Assembly (NCBI GenBank): GCA_947044405.1
Contig: CAMRHE010000035.1
Location: 5,119,501 to 5,183,500, forward strand
Direction: 5' to 3'
Origin: Leptodactylus fallax
Taxonomy: Eukaryota > Chordata > Amphibia > Anura > Leptodactylidae
Length of the DNA: 64,000 bases
Within the stretch, counting starts at the first letter, position 1; each line of letters starts with the position of its first letter. This document shows, one piece after another, positions 34,320 through 43,690 of the stretch. A program made the translations under genes and the position numbers. The notes beneath the pieces were generated by a model. That model ran no database searches and was not told the origin of the DNA. It worked only from the letters and a program-made list of their open reading frames with translations.

Positions 34320-34990
34320 TCACAATTCCCATTCCTTTCTCTCCTTCTGGGTCTTCAAATGTTCCATTAAAACCATAACCTGCAAATCTTGAACAGAGTG
34401 GTCTTCTCCGTAGAAATGTGCGGCCACTGGGAAATCTGTTCTGCTGTTATTAATGATGAATCTGTGTGAGTTTATGCACTGACTGAGTCTCTGCCCTGTT
34501 TCCCCCACATAGAGACCTGTGGTGGGACATTGCACACACATTATGAGATACACCACATTGGAAGAGCTGCAGGAAAATGTCCCCCTAATTCTGTGCACCT
34601 GTTGTGATTGTGGGACAGGTACACTGTCAGTGGTGTGGATGTGCCTGCAGGTCTTGCACCTATTTTGCAGGCAAGGTGAGGTGCCATTTTTAGTTGAGGC
34701 CTTCAGGGCACTCCGGACAATAATAGCTTTGGTTGTTGCCAAAAGGAAAGGAGAGGGGGGACTGGAAATATGTCTTTGAGTCTGTTGTCCCTATGTAGCA
34801 CAGTTTGGAGCTCATTGGCAATCCTTCGTAGGATCTCCAGCTGTGGGTTGTAGGTGACAACTAGGGGCACTCTGGGTCTCTTTATATGAGAGCAGACTGT
34901 CTCTGTTAATGGCTACCGCTTTGTTTAATTGGTTGTCCATCACTTTTGGTTTGTATCCCAATCGGAGAAATTTCGTTCTCAGATACAGGA
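34320..34990 (-). pseudogene. Penelope-like GIY-YIG endonuclease and linker
   Basis: C-terminal part of a Penelope-like polyprotein. GIY-YIG nucleases nick target DNA for integration of these elements. Codons from 34742 to 34320 are open: a Cys/His knuckle CLQNRCKTCRHI at the start, then VVYLIMC and GLYVGETGQRL (the GIY-YIG-type core), followed by HRFIIN, a PVAAHF box and a C-terminal HSVQDL. Upstream, after a frameshift or two, TYNPQLEILRRIANELQ (near 34850) and PVPPL match the linker typical of Penelope-like elements. The RT palm is absent. A second frame at 34940-34990 (KFLRLGYKPKVM-like) belongs to the RT end. Confidence 0.82.
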
Positions 34991-35406
34991 GGTGCTTGTC
35001 CAGTCACACTATGTATGAACTATGAGGGTCACAAATCACCACCTGATAGCAAACAGATAACAGAAAGATATAATGATCCCTCTGACAAGCCACACAAGTT
35101 TCCAGATTTTTATTTCTTGACCTGTTGTAAATAACTTCTCTACTTAAATTGCATTTTGTTATTTTTAAAGATTCTAAGATTCTTTGAAGGTCCATGTCTT
35201 TTGTGTATAAAAAGTCTGTGAATTTTTCAGTTTCTTGTATAACACCATGTCTGAAGAAGAGAGCTAGTACTCTCGAAAGCTTACCATCAAATATACTCAG
35301 TTAGCCTCTAAAAGGTATCGCCTGATTTCTTCACTCTTCCACTAGGAAGTACAATATCATGGGATCACATTGTATGATTGTGCTTTATAGACATTCTCAT
35401 GCAATA

Positions 35407-36915
35407 CAGTGGGGGAAAAAAGTATTTAGTCAGCCACCAATTGTGCATGTTCTCCCACTTAAAAAGATGAGAGAGGGCTGTAATTGACATCATAGGTAGA
35501 CATAAACTATGAGAGACAAAATGAGAAAACAAATCCAGAAAATCACATTGTCTGATTTTTAAAGAATTTATTTGCAAATTATGGTGGAAAATAAGTATTT
35601 GGTCAATAACAAAAGTTCATCTCAATACTTTGTTATATATCCTTTGTTGGCAATGACAGAGGTAAAACATTTTCTGTTAGTCTTCACAAGGTTGGCACAC
35701 ACTGTTGCTGGTATGTTGGTCCATTCCTCCATACAGATCTCCTCTAGAGCAGTGATGTTTTGGGGCTGTCGCTGGGCAACACGGACTTTCAACTCCCTCC
35801 AAAGGTTTTCTATGGTGTTGAGATCTGGAGACTGGCTAGACCACTCCAGTACCTTGAAATGATTCTTACGAAGCCACTCCTTCGTTGTCCTGGCAGTGTG
35901 TTTGGGATCACTGTCATGCTGAAATACCCAGCCACGTTTCATCTTCAATGCCCTTGCTGAAAGAAGGAGGTTTGCACTCAAAATCTCACGCTACATGGCC
36001 CCATTCATTCTTTCATGTACACGGATCAGTCGTTTGGGTCCTTTTGCAGAGAAACAGCCCCAAAGCATGATGTTGCCACCCTCATGCTTCACAGTAGGTA
36101 TGGTGTTCTTTGGATGCAACTCAGCATTCACTCTCCTCCAAACACGACGAGTTGTGTTTCTACCAAACAGTTCTACTTTGGTTTCATCTGACCATATGAC
36201 ATTCTCCCAATACTCTTCTGGAACATCCAAATTCTCTCTAGCAAACTTCAGAATGACCCGGATATGTACTGGCTTAAGCAGGGGGACATGTCTGGCACTG
36301 CAGGATATGAGTCCCTGGTGGCGTATTGTGTTACTGACAGTAGCCTTTGTTACGTTAGTCCCAGCTTTCTGCAGGTCATTCACTAGGTCCTCCAGTGTGG
36401 TTCTGGGATTTTTGCTCACCGTTCTTGTGATCATTTTGACCCCACGGGATGAGATCTTGCGTGGAGCTCCTGATCGAGGGAGATTATCAGTGGTTTTGTA
36501 TGTCTTCCATTTTCTAATTATTTCTCCCACAGTTGATTTCTTCACACCAAGCTGCTTGCCGATTGCAGATTTAGTCTTCCCAGCCTGGTGCAGGTCTACA
36601 ATTTTGTTTCTGGTGTCCTTCCACAGCTCTTTGGTCTTCACCATAGTGGAGTTTGGAGTGTGACTGTTTGAGGTTGTAGATAGGTGTCTTTTATACTGAT
36701 AACAATGTCAAACAGGTGCCATTACTACAGGTAATGAGTGGAGGACAGAGGAGCCTCTTAAAGAAGAAGTTACAGGTCTGTGAGAGCCAGAAATCTTGCT
36801 TGTTTGTAGGTGACCAAATACTTATTTTCCACCATAATTTGCAAATAAATTCTTAAAAAATCAGACAATGTGATTTTCTAGATATGTTTTCTCATTTTGT
36901 CTCTCATAGTTGAGA
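35407..36915 (-). mobile_element. Tc1-like transposon B, truncated sister of A
   Basis: Left terminus CAGTGGGGGAAAAAAGTATT after TA at 35405-35406. On the right the element stops at CTCTCATAGTTGAG, about 95 bp short of the end that element A has, and joins unrelated ATACATTTGCATTC. So one inverted repeat is incomplete and the copy could not move by itself. Confidence 0.93.
35622..36644 (-). pseudogene. Tc1-like DD34E transposase with one amber codon (element B)
   Basis: Same gene as at 7419-8446. The first 217 codons differ from that copy at only two residues. An amber codon lies at 35991-35993, exactly where copy A has its amber. After it the frame is open to 35622 with [22 protein letters not shown] and [11 protein letters not shown], so the single stop is the only break. 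All three catalytic residues are present around the stop. The shared stop means both copies descend from a parent that already had it. Confidence 0.93.
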
Positions 36916-37145
36916 TACATTTGCATTCATATATACATTCGTAAATACGTCTACAGAGATACACACGTGCATACAGTATCTTATAAACACTCCTCACATT
37001 TTTGTAATTATTTCATTATATATTTTCATGGGACAACACTGAAGATATCACACTTTGATACAATCTAAAGTAGTCAGTGTACAGCTTGTATAACAGTATA
37101 AATTTGGTGTACCATCAAAATCACTCAACATACAGCCATTAATGT

Positions 37146-38177
37146 CTAAATCCCTGGCAACAAAAGTGAGTACACCCCTAAGTGAAAATGGACAATTTGT
37201 ACCCAAGTGTCCAGGATTGCCTTAACCCTCTTGGGCATGGAGCTCACTAGAACGTCACAGGTTGCCAGTGGAATCCTCTTCCACTCGTCCATGACGATAT
37301 CATGGAGTTGGTGGATGTTACAGACCTTGCGCTGCTCCACCTTCCGTTTGAGGATGCCCCACATATGCTTAATAGGGTTTACGTCTGGAGACATGCTTGG
37401 GCAGTCCACCTTTATTGTCAGTTTTTTTTTTTTTTAACAAGGCAGTGGTCGTCTTGTTATCATGTTGGAATACTGCCCTGCGGCCCAGTTTCAGAAAGCG
37501 GGGGGGATCATGCTCTGCTTCAGCTTGTCACAGTTGGCATTAAAGGTTCCCTCAATGAACTGTAGCTTCCCACAGCCAGCAGCACTCAAGCAGCCCCAAA
37601 TCATGACACTCCCACCACCATGCTCAACTGTAGGCAAGACACACTTGTCTTTGTACTCCTCACCTGGTTGCTGCCATACAAGACTGACACCATCTGAACC
37701 AAGTAACTTTATCTTGGTCTCATCAGACCACAGGGCATGTTTCCTGTAATCCATGTCTTTACTTTGCTTGTCTTCCCGGAAACAGTTTGAGTGCTTTCTT
37801 GTGCATCATCTTTAGAAGAGGCTTCCTTCTGGGATGACAGCCATGCCGACCAATTTGATCCTGTGTGCAGCATATGGACAGGCTGACCACCCCCCACCCC
37901 TTTAAGCTCTGCAGCAATGCTGGCAGCACTCAAAGGTCTATCTTGCAAAGACAACCTCTGGATATGACACTGAGCATGGGCCCTCAATTTCTTTGGTCAA
38001 CCATGGCGGCCTGTTCAGAGTGGAACCTGTCTTGCTAAACCACTGTTAGGTCTTGGCCACCGTGCTGCAGCTCAGTTTCAGGGTGTGGGCAATCTTTTTA
38101 TAGCCTAGGCCATCTTTATGTAGAGCAACAATTCTTTTTTTCAGATCCTCAGAAAGTTCTTTGCCATGAAGTGCCAT
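37146..38177 (-). pseudogene. Tc1-like transposase relic (element G)
   Basis: The start is the Met of MALHGKELSEDLKKRI (38177), with the first helix-turn-helix intact to CSTVAKT, where an ochre codon at 38046-38048 follows. The second DNA-binding part is scattered over frames (38040-37760). The catalytic region is readable: ALWSDETKIKLLG (first Asp, near 37735), GGGSVMIWGC, then a deletion removes the second catalytic block (no DND/DGA box). The last block reads SPDVNPIKHMW (near 37385): the catalytic Glu is replaced by Lys. It is long dead. Confidence 0.88.
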
Positions 38178-38229
38178 GCTGAACTTCCAGTGACCAGTAT
38201 GAGAGAGTGTGAGAGCGATAACACCAAAT

Positions 38230-39062
38230 TTAAAGGGGTATTCCCATTTCAAGGGTCCTATCCATACTGTTAGCTGATGTAAGTTGAAGAGTTTTCCTAA
38301 ATATATTGCTTTAGCAATGGTGCTTTGTTTTCCTGCTATGTAAAATTTTATCTCCCATTGTTTACACAGCGTTTCCATAGCGTCGGACCTGTATGATAAG
38401 TGACATCACTCACTGCTCTCACTGTTATCTACAGCTCTGTCATTCAGCTAAGGGTGGGTTCACACTTGCGCTTGAGTCCATCCGCTGCCAATCCGAGTGA
38501 AACTCTCGGGAAACTGGATAGGCACTGGATAGCGACAGGTTAACGACGCATTGCTTAAAAACCCATTCATTTGAATGGGTTTTTAAAGCAATGTGCGGAT
38601 GTCCGATTGCACCCTCTGCGCCGCGAATCCAGTTTTTTCGTCGGAAACAAAGTCGGACATGCAGGACTTTGTTTCCAACGAAAAAAAAAACGGCTTGGCG
38701 GCGCATAGGGTGCAATCGGACATCCGCGCATTGCTTTAAAAACCCATTTAAATGAATGGGTTTTTAAGCAATGCATCGCTAACCTGTCGCTATCCGGTGC
38801 CTATCCAGTTTCCTGAGAGTTTCACTCGGATAGGCAGAGGACGGACTCAAGCGCAAGTGCGAATCCAACCTAAATGCAGTTTGCCGATAAAGCCTGTGTC
38901 TGTTATGTCTCTATGTAAATACACAGATAACACTGAGTCCTAGTAATTATAATAAGTATTGTGATACTTCATAGTGTCCTGTTCAGCAAGCTGGGGTGGG
39001 AGAGGTGGCTTTGACTGTGTGATAAGGAATACAGGAAGTGAGAAGAGGAAAAAACCCTTTAA
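38230..39062. mobile_element. T2-type MITE inside Tc1 G
   Basis: TTAA at 38230-38233 and 39059-39062; termini AGGGGTATTCCCATTTC and, inverted, AGGGTTTTTTCC. It carries the foldback MITE at 38452-38870. Its left terminus resembles the T2 at 3905-4414. Confidence 0.82.
38452..38870. mobile_element. Harbinger-like foldback MITE inside the T2
   Basis: TAA duplications at 38449-38451 and 38871-38873; termini GGGTGGGTTCACACTTGCGC and the inverse of GGTTGGATTCGCACTTGCGC. Nearly the whole 419 bp is one long imperfect hairpin (arms of about 190 bp, with CACTGGATAGCGACAGG / CCTGTCGCTATCCGGTG). Each arm holds a smaller palindrome around AACCCATTCATTTGAATGGG (38563) and its partner (38740). Confidence 0.85.
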
Positions 39063-39397
39063 GACATCTGCTCCCCATTCACACCTGAGTCCTTGTAACA
39101 CTAACGAGTCACATGACACCGGGGAGGGAAAATAGCTAACTGGGCACAATTTGTCCATTTTCACTTAGAGATGTACTCAGTTTTGTTGCCAGAGGTTTAG
39201 ATATTAATGGCTGTGTGTTCTGTGTGTTGAGTGAGTTTGATGGCACAACAAATTCACATTGTAATACAAGCTGTACATTGACTACTTTAGATTATATCAA
39301 AGCGTCATATCTTCAGTGTTGTATCGTGAGAATATAAAAATATATAAAATAATTAAAAAATGTGAGGGGTGTATTCACTTTTCTGAGATACTGTGTA

Positions 39398-39449
<52 letters not shown>
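39398..39449. repeat. (TA)n microsatellite
   Basis: About 24 TA units next to the right end of Tc1 G. Gives spurious Tyr-Ile frames. Confidence 0.97.
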
Positions 39450-39450
<1 letters not shown>

Positions 39451-39785
39451 CAACTTTCGAAGAACAGAAAGTGGGAAAGAAGGCAAATTTAGCTCCACCC
39501 ACTTCTACATTGACTCCCATTCCCATCCATATCTCTTTATGCCCCCACACAGTATAATGCTCCTACAGTCACCCTAACATTATATGCCTCAACATTACAA
39601 TGTTCCCCTCCAATTGCCCCCACAGTACAAAGTCCCTCTCCTGGTGCCCCAGTTTAAACTGGAGGAAGTAAGAAGGGGAAATTATACTATGGGGCAGCTG
39701 GAGGGGGACATTCCAACTACCCATATGGCTTAATTTCCTCCTCAAGTTTCCTCCAGTTTAATGTCCCCTTCCAGTTTCCCCCAGT
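39450..39785. mobile_element. Fragment of the 14031-16539 hAT family (left part)
   Basis: Inverse of 15170-15410: shares GAAAGNGGGA, GCTCCACCCACTTCTA, CACAGTATAATGCTCCTACAG and the CCAGTTTAATGTCCCC minisatellite units. It continues after the piggyBac element at 43435-43636. So piggyBac landed in a copy of this hAT family. Confidence 0.7.
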
Positions 39786-40076
39786 TTAACACTAGAAGTC
39801 CCAGAAATTTGGAGCTCCCCCTTGAAGTCCTGAAAGAGGGTCAAATGACCCTTAGTCCAAACTGACAACTCTGATGGCTCCAATTAGCATTTCCTTTCAT
39901 TTGTAAATGTGGCCATTGTCTGAGGAATCTGCAGGGGGGAATTGTGTTGATCCACCTCAGGTCTTGTAAGAGAGTGTAAACAAAAGAATGTAAGCTGCTC
40001 CTGAGTGTCTGCCCACCCCCCAGCTGCATTGTTGTGCTGGGAATATTTGCTAACACCTTAGCAAATTTGCATGCAG

Positions 40077-40980
40077 CCTTTTGTGCTGTGGGGGATGTGA
40101 CTGCTTCTCAAAGTAGTCTGCGACTTGAAATCAAAGTACATCTGTAATGTCCTCCCATATCTTGGCAAGGACCCCAGTCGTCCCAGCGGGGAGAGACTGT
40201 CCGAAACTGTAGTGATGAGGCTGATGGAATCATTCATGGACAAGGGCAGCACTGTAACCACGAACAATTTCTTTACATCATTGTCACTTGCACAACGACT
40301 GCTTAGCCGGAAAACCACTATCCTCGGCACAGTCAACAAGAGTCGCCCGGGAAATTCCTCAATCCGCTAGACAGATGGACCGCACTGAATTCACCACTCA
40401 GGTGTTTTCAACCACTGGTGCCACACTGACAGTGTATGCACCCAAACGAAAGAAGGCCGTCTACATTCTCAGCAGCATGCACAGCGTGGTTGAGACTAAG
40501 GATACCAACAAAAGGAAGCCAAACACGGTCACACAATACAACCACACAAAGTGCGGTGTGGATGTAATGGACCAAATGGTGCGGGAGTACAGCGTGCGTG
40601 CAGGAACACGGAGATGGCCATTCGCCGTGTTCTACAACATGATTGACATGGCAGCACTGAATGCTCATGTTCTTTATCAGGCATGCACTGGGGTGCAGGA
40701 GAGACGGGTGGACTTCCTGGTTGAGCTTGCAAAAGAGTTAGGTGGCTCTCATGTGACTGAAAAGAAGGCACGCAAGGAGAAACTCCTTCGGCAACAACCT
40801 TCCACACCCAGCCCTGGCAAAAGGGCAAAGTGTCAGGTCAACCATCGATGCACGAACAATTGTGCAACTGAGAGATGTTTTTACTGCTACAAATACACGT
40901 GTGGCAAATGTACCAGGGACATACCCAGGCAGTGCCAGGTATGTTCCGACAGTGCAGACAGACTGCTGAGTAAGTGCTAA
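40077..40980 (+). pseudogene. piggyBac-like transposase, 5'-deleted and frameshifted
   Basis: piggyBac transposases cut at TTAA and repair without footprints. The first readable block (40125-40370) has YLGKDPSRPSGERLSE and TTNNFFTSLSLA; the position that is normally the catalytic Asp of the DNFFTS motif is Asn here. A frameshift near 40345 moves the frame; from there to 40980 it is open and shows KKAVYILSSMHS, YNHTKCGVDVMDQM (with the third catalytic Asp region), RRWPFAVFYNM and a Cys-rich C-terminal finger (CFYCYKYTCGKC, CQVCSD). The N-terminal half is deleted: only about 290 bp separate the terminus from this block. A relic, C-terminal 300 residues of about 590. Confidence 0.92.
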
Positions 40981-41179
40981 AATGCTAGTCACACAAGAAG
41001 GACATGCCACTCACACACACACACGCAGCCCCCCACAGCAGCCTATTGTAAATATATGTGGAATTGTTTTATTCCTTGTATTTTTTTTATTATTTTCATA
41101 ACAAAAATAAAACGCATAGAAACAAATAACAGTTGTTCTTTTGTATATTTACATTTTTGTATATTTAGATTCAAGTCAA

Positions 41180-41188
41180 TGGGTGCAG

Positions 41189-41229
<41 letters not shown>

Positions 41230-41322
41230 GCAAAAAAAAATCACAGCTACTTGCGATATTTTTGTGATCTGTCCCATTGGTTATTAGATCACTCCTCTGG
41301 GATTTTTTCGCACGAAAAAAAT

Positions 41323-41363
<41 letters not shown>

Positions 41364-41504
41364 GCACCTATGAAAAAAAATCGCACGAAAAAAAATCGCA
41401 GGTGTGCTTGGTGCCATTGAAATACATTGGCAAATCGCAGAAAAAAATTGCATCGCATTGCGATGCGATTTTCGCGCAATTTTTTTTCGCTAGTGTGCTT
41501 GAGG
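41180..41504. repeat. A-rich AAAAATCGCA repeat
   Basis: Two poly(A) runs (41187-41227 and about 41334-41361) separated by AAAAAATCGCA-like units, ending in GCGATGCGATTTTCGCGC and TAGTGTGCTTGAGGCCTTA. The end resembles a Harbinger-like terminus, but a partner was not found. Poly-Lys frames here are spurious. Confidence 0.6.
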
Positions 41505-41512
41505 CCTTAGAC

Positions 41513-43064
41513 CAGGGGTCGGCAACCTATGGCACGCGTGCCACTCTTGGCACGCGAGGCTTATTCCCCTGGCATGGCAGCGGACTCCTCACACAGCAGT
41601 TTCGATCGGACCAAACACGGCCGAAACGAAACTGCTATTATTATACTGTGGGGTCTCTTCAGACCCCCGAGTATAATAAGCGGAGCCCCCCGGGGAGATG
41701 ATCAAACATAAAAAACAATGTACTCACTATTCCACGCTCCGCAGCCGCTCTGTACTCTTCCGGCGCTTCTGCCTGCAGGGGCCACTATAGAGCATAATAC
41801 CGTGTGCAGGGGCCACTATGGGACATATACCGTGTTCAGGGGCCACTATGGAGCATAATACCGTGTGCAGGGACCGCTATGGGACATATACCGTGTGCAG
41901 GGGCCACTATGGAGCATAATACCATGTGCAGGGGCCGCTATGGGACATATACCGTGTGCAGGGGCCGCTATGGGACAAATACTGTGTGCAGGGGCAGCTA
42001 TGGGACAAATACCGTGTGTAGGGGCCGCTATGGGACATAATACCGTGTGCAGGGGCCGCTATGGGACAAATACCGTGTGCAGAGGCCGCTATGGGACATA
42101 ATACCGTGTGCAGGGGCCACTATAGAGCATAATACCGTGTGCAGGGGCCACTATGGGACATATACCGTGTTCAGGGGCCACTATGGAGCATAATACCGTG
42201 TGCAGGGGCCGCTATGGGACAAATACTGTGTGCAGGGGCAGCTATGGGACAAATACTGTGTGTAGGGGCCGCTATGGGACATAATACCGTGTGCAGGGGC
42301 CGCTATGGGACAAATACCGTGTACAGAGGCTGCTATGGGACATAATACCGTGTGCAGGGGCCACTATAGAGCATAATACCGTGTGCAGGGGCCGCTATGG
42401 GACATATACCGTGTGCAGGGTCTGCTATGGGACATATACGGTGTGTAGGGGCCGTTATGGGACATATTGCTGTGTGCAGGGGCCGCTATGGGACAAATAC
42501 TGTGTGCAGAGGCAGCTATGGGACAAATGCCGTGTGCAGAGGCAGCTATGGGACATATACCATGTTGAAGGGGCCGCTATGGGACATAATACCATGTGCA
42601 GAGACCACTATGGGACATTATTCTGTATAACGGTGTGTTTTCTATATTAAGGATGTGTTTTTGCACAGAAAACTCCGGCTTTGTTTTTTTTTGTGCAAAA
42701 ATGCACCAGTTTTACATTGAATGAAAAAGTTCCAAATATAGCTGCATCCAGATACATAGTGTGTATTCACCATAAGGATGCCGCCATACGGGGCTCCTGG
42801 ACACAATAAATTTACCACTAATTGGGGGCTGCACATGGACTTTCATTGCTTCTAATCAGAAAGTACAGGAGTGTCCCAGGAAATAGCAGTAAACGCATGC
42901 GTCCTAAAGCATCTGGGGGCAGCACTTCTGTGTTATGGTTTGTGGTATATGACTTTAGTTTAGGGGTCGTCAGACTTACAATTATTGACCGGCACTACGA
43001 GTACCTCATCTTTGATTTTTTTATTAAAATCGGAACGCCGAACAAAAAAGGTTGCCTACCCCTC
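41513..43064 (+). mobile_element. hAT element with minisatellite (copy 3), 8-bp duplication
   Basis: CCTTAGAC at 41505-41512 and 43065-43072 is an exact 8-bp duplication. Termini: CAGGGGTCGGCAACCT and inverted GAGGGGTAGGCAACCT. Inside: repeated GGCACGCG words, a TATTATACTGTGGGGTCTCT palindromic block, the ACTCACTATTCCACGCTCC half-module, and the array at 41775-42625. The right 400 bp match 50844-51300 inverted. Non-autonomous, no transposase. Confidence 0.95.
41775..42625. repeat. Minisatellite array 3 (29-31 bp) with higher-order repeat
   Basis: About 28 units of CAGGGGCCGCTATGGGACAT plus AATACCGTGTG. A block of variant units (TATAGAGC, then GTGTTCAGG) at 41782-41860 recurs at 42117-42195, so about 335 bp was duplicated as a unit. 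Long Cys/Gly/Tyr-rich open frames are by-products. Confidence 0.93.
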
Positions 43065-43434
43065 CCTTAGACAAATGCTTCTGGTCATTACTCACAGCTG
43101 TACCTTGCTCTAAAATTTCTAATTCTATTTAAAATATATAAAAAATGATTAATTGTTTCAGTGCTTTTTTGCTCAAATAAAACTAAACTAAATACAATAT
43201 GTATAGTCTTTATATTATCAAATACAATAAACTGAATAGAACTAACTAGAAACTAAATGGCTAAACTCAATGGAAAACAACAACCTCCTGTGGTGTGACA
43301 GTAATGGCCTTAATTACAGAACAAAAGACGGTGATTATAGGATGTTAGATAAAATCCTTCAGGTCATTCGACCCGTCTCTGGGTTCCAAAGGTAGAAATG
43401 TTAAATGACCCCTCTCTGGGACTTCTAGTGTTAA

Positions 43435-43636
43435 TGTACCTGTACAGCGACCCCCACATATTAATGCCCCCCTCCATCTGCCCTCCCCAGTTTAATGTCC
43501 CTCTTCATCTGCCCCCAGTTTAATGCCCCCCCTCCATCTGTACCCAAAGTTTAACATAAAAAAAAACTGATACTCACCTCTCCTTACTCCCCTGCTGCGC
43601 TGTCTGCCATCTCTGCTCCCAAAATGTTCAGGGAGC
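43435..43636. mobile_element. Fragment of the 14031-16539 hAT family (right part)
   Basis: Continues 39450-39785 across the piggyBac element, with CAGTTTAATGTCC units and a GATACTCACCTCTCC half-module near 43571. Confidence 0.65.
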
Positions 43637-43638
43637 TG

Positions 43639-43680
<42 letters not shown>
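43637..43680. repeat. (TA)n microsatellite
   Basis: About 22 TA units just before Tc1 H. Confidence 0.97.
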
Positions 43681-43683
<3 letters not shown>

Positions 43684-43690
43684 ACATCTA

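Larger units (their letters stand above)
31787..35334 (-). mobile_element. Penelope-like retroelement, deleted, with inverted end copies
   Basis: The minus strand reads: an inverted piece of the 3' region (35334-35000), a short RT-linker remnant, a GIY-YIG endonuclease (to 34320), a 3' region, and the 3' end (32081-31787). The end pieces 31787-32081 and 35000-35334 are inverted copies sharing GTTAGCCTCTAAAAG-like ends, CTCTCTTCTTCAGACATGG (plus strand at 31830) and a long block to TGTGACCCTCA. Such pseudo-LTR rearrangements are known in Penelope-like elements. The 3' region holds a Tc1 (32084-33650). Most of the RT is deleted. Confidence 0.75.
36974..39393 (-). mobile_element. Tc1-like transposon G (dead), enlarged by a nested T2
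   Basis: TA at 36972-36973, left terminus CAGTATCTTATAAACACTCC; the right end is the inverse CAGTATCTCAGAAAAGTG, followed by TG where TA is expected. The arms share inverted blocks such as GGACAATTTGT/CAAATTGTCC-like and CTTCAGTGTTG. Without the T2 insertion at 38230-39062 the element would be about 1.59 kb, the family norm. Confidence 0.88.
39790..43430 (+). mobile_element. piggyBac-like element (dead), enlarged by insertions
   Basis: TTAA at 39786-39789 and 43431-43434; both termini are CACTAGAAGTCCCAGA (inverted). It holds a 5'-deleted transposase gene, a 3' UTR-like part split by an A-rich repeat (41180-41504) and an hAT element (41513-43064). Removing the hAT leaves about 2.1 kb. Confidence 0.93.

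Noticed and set aside
34519..34779. Plus-strand frame opposite the GIY-YIG domain
   Set aside because: Shadow of the Penelope-like coding strand.
41056..41479. Poly-Lys/poly-Phe frames
   Set aside because: Produced by poly(A) runs.
41775..42625. CRISPR-like regular repeats
   Set aside because: Units are contiguous minisatellite repeats with no unique spacers, in a vertebrate-type genome.
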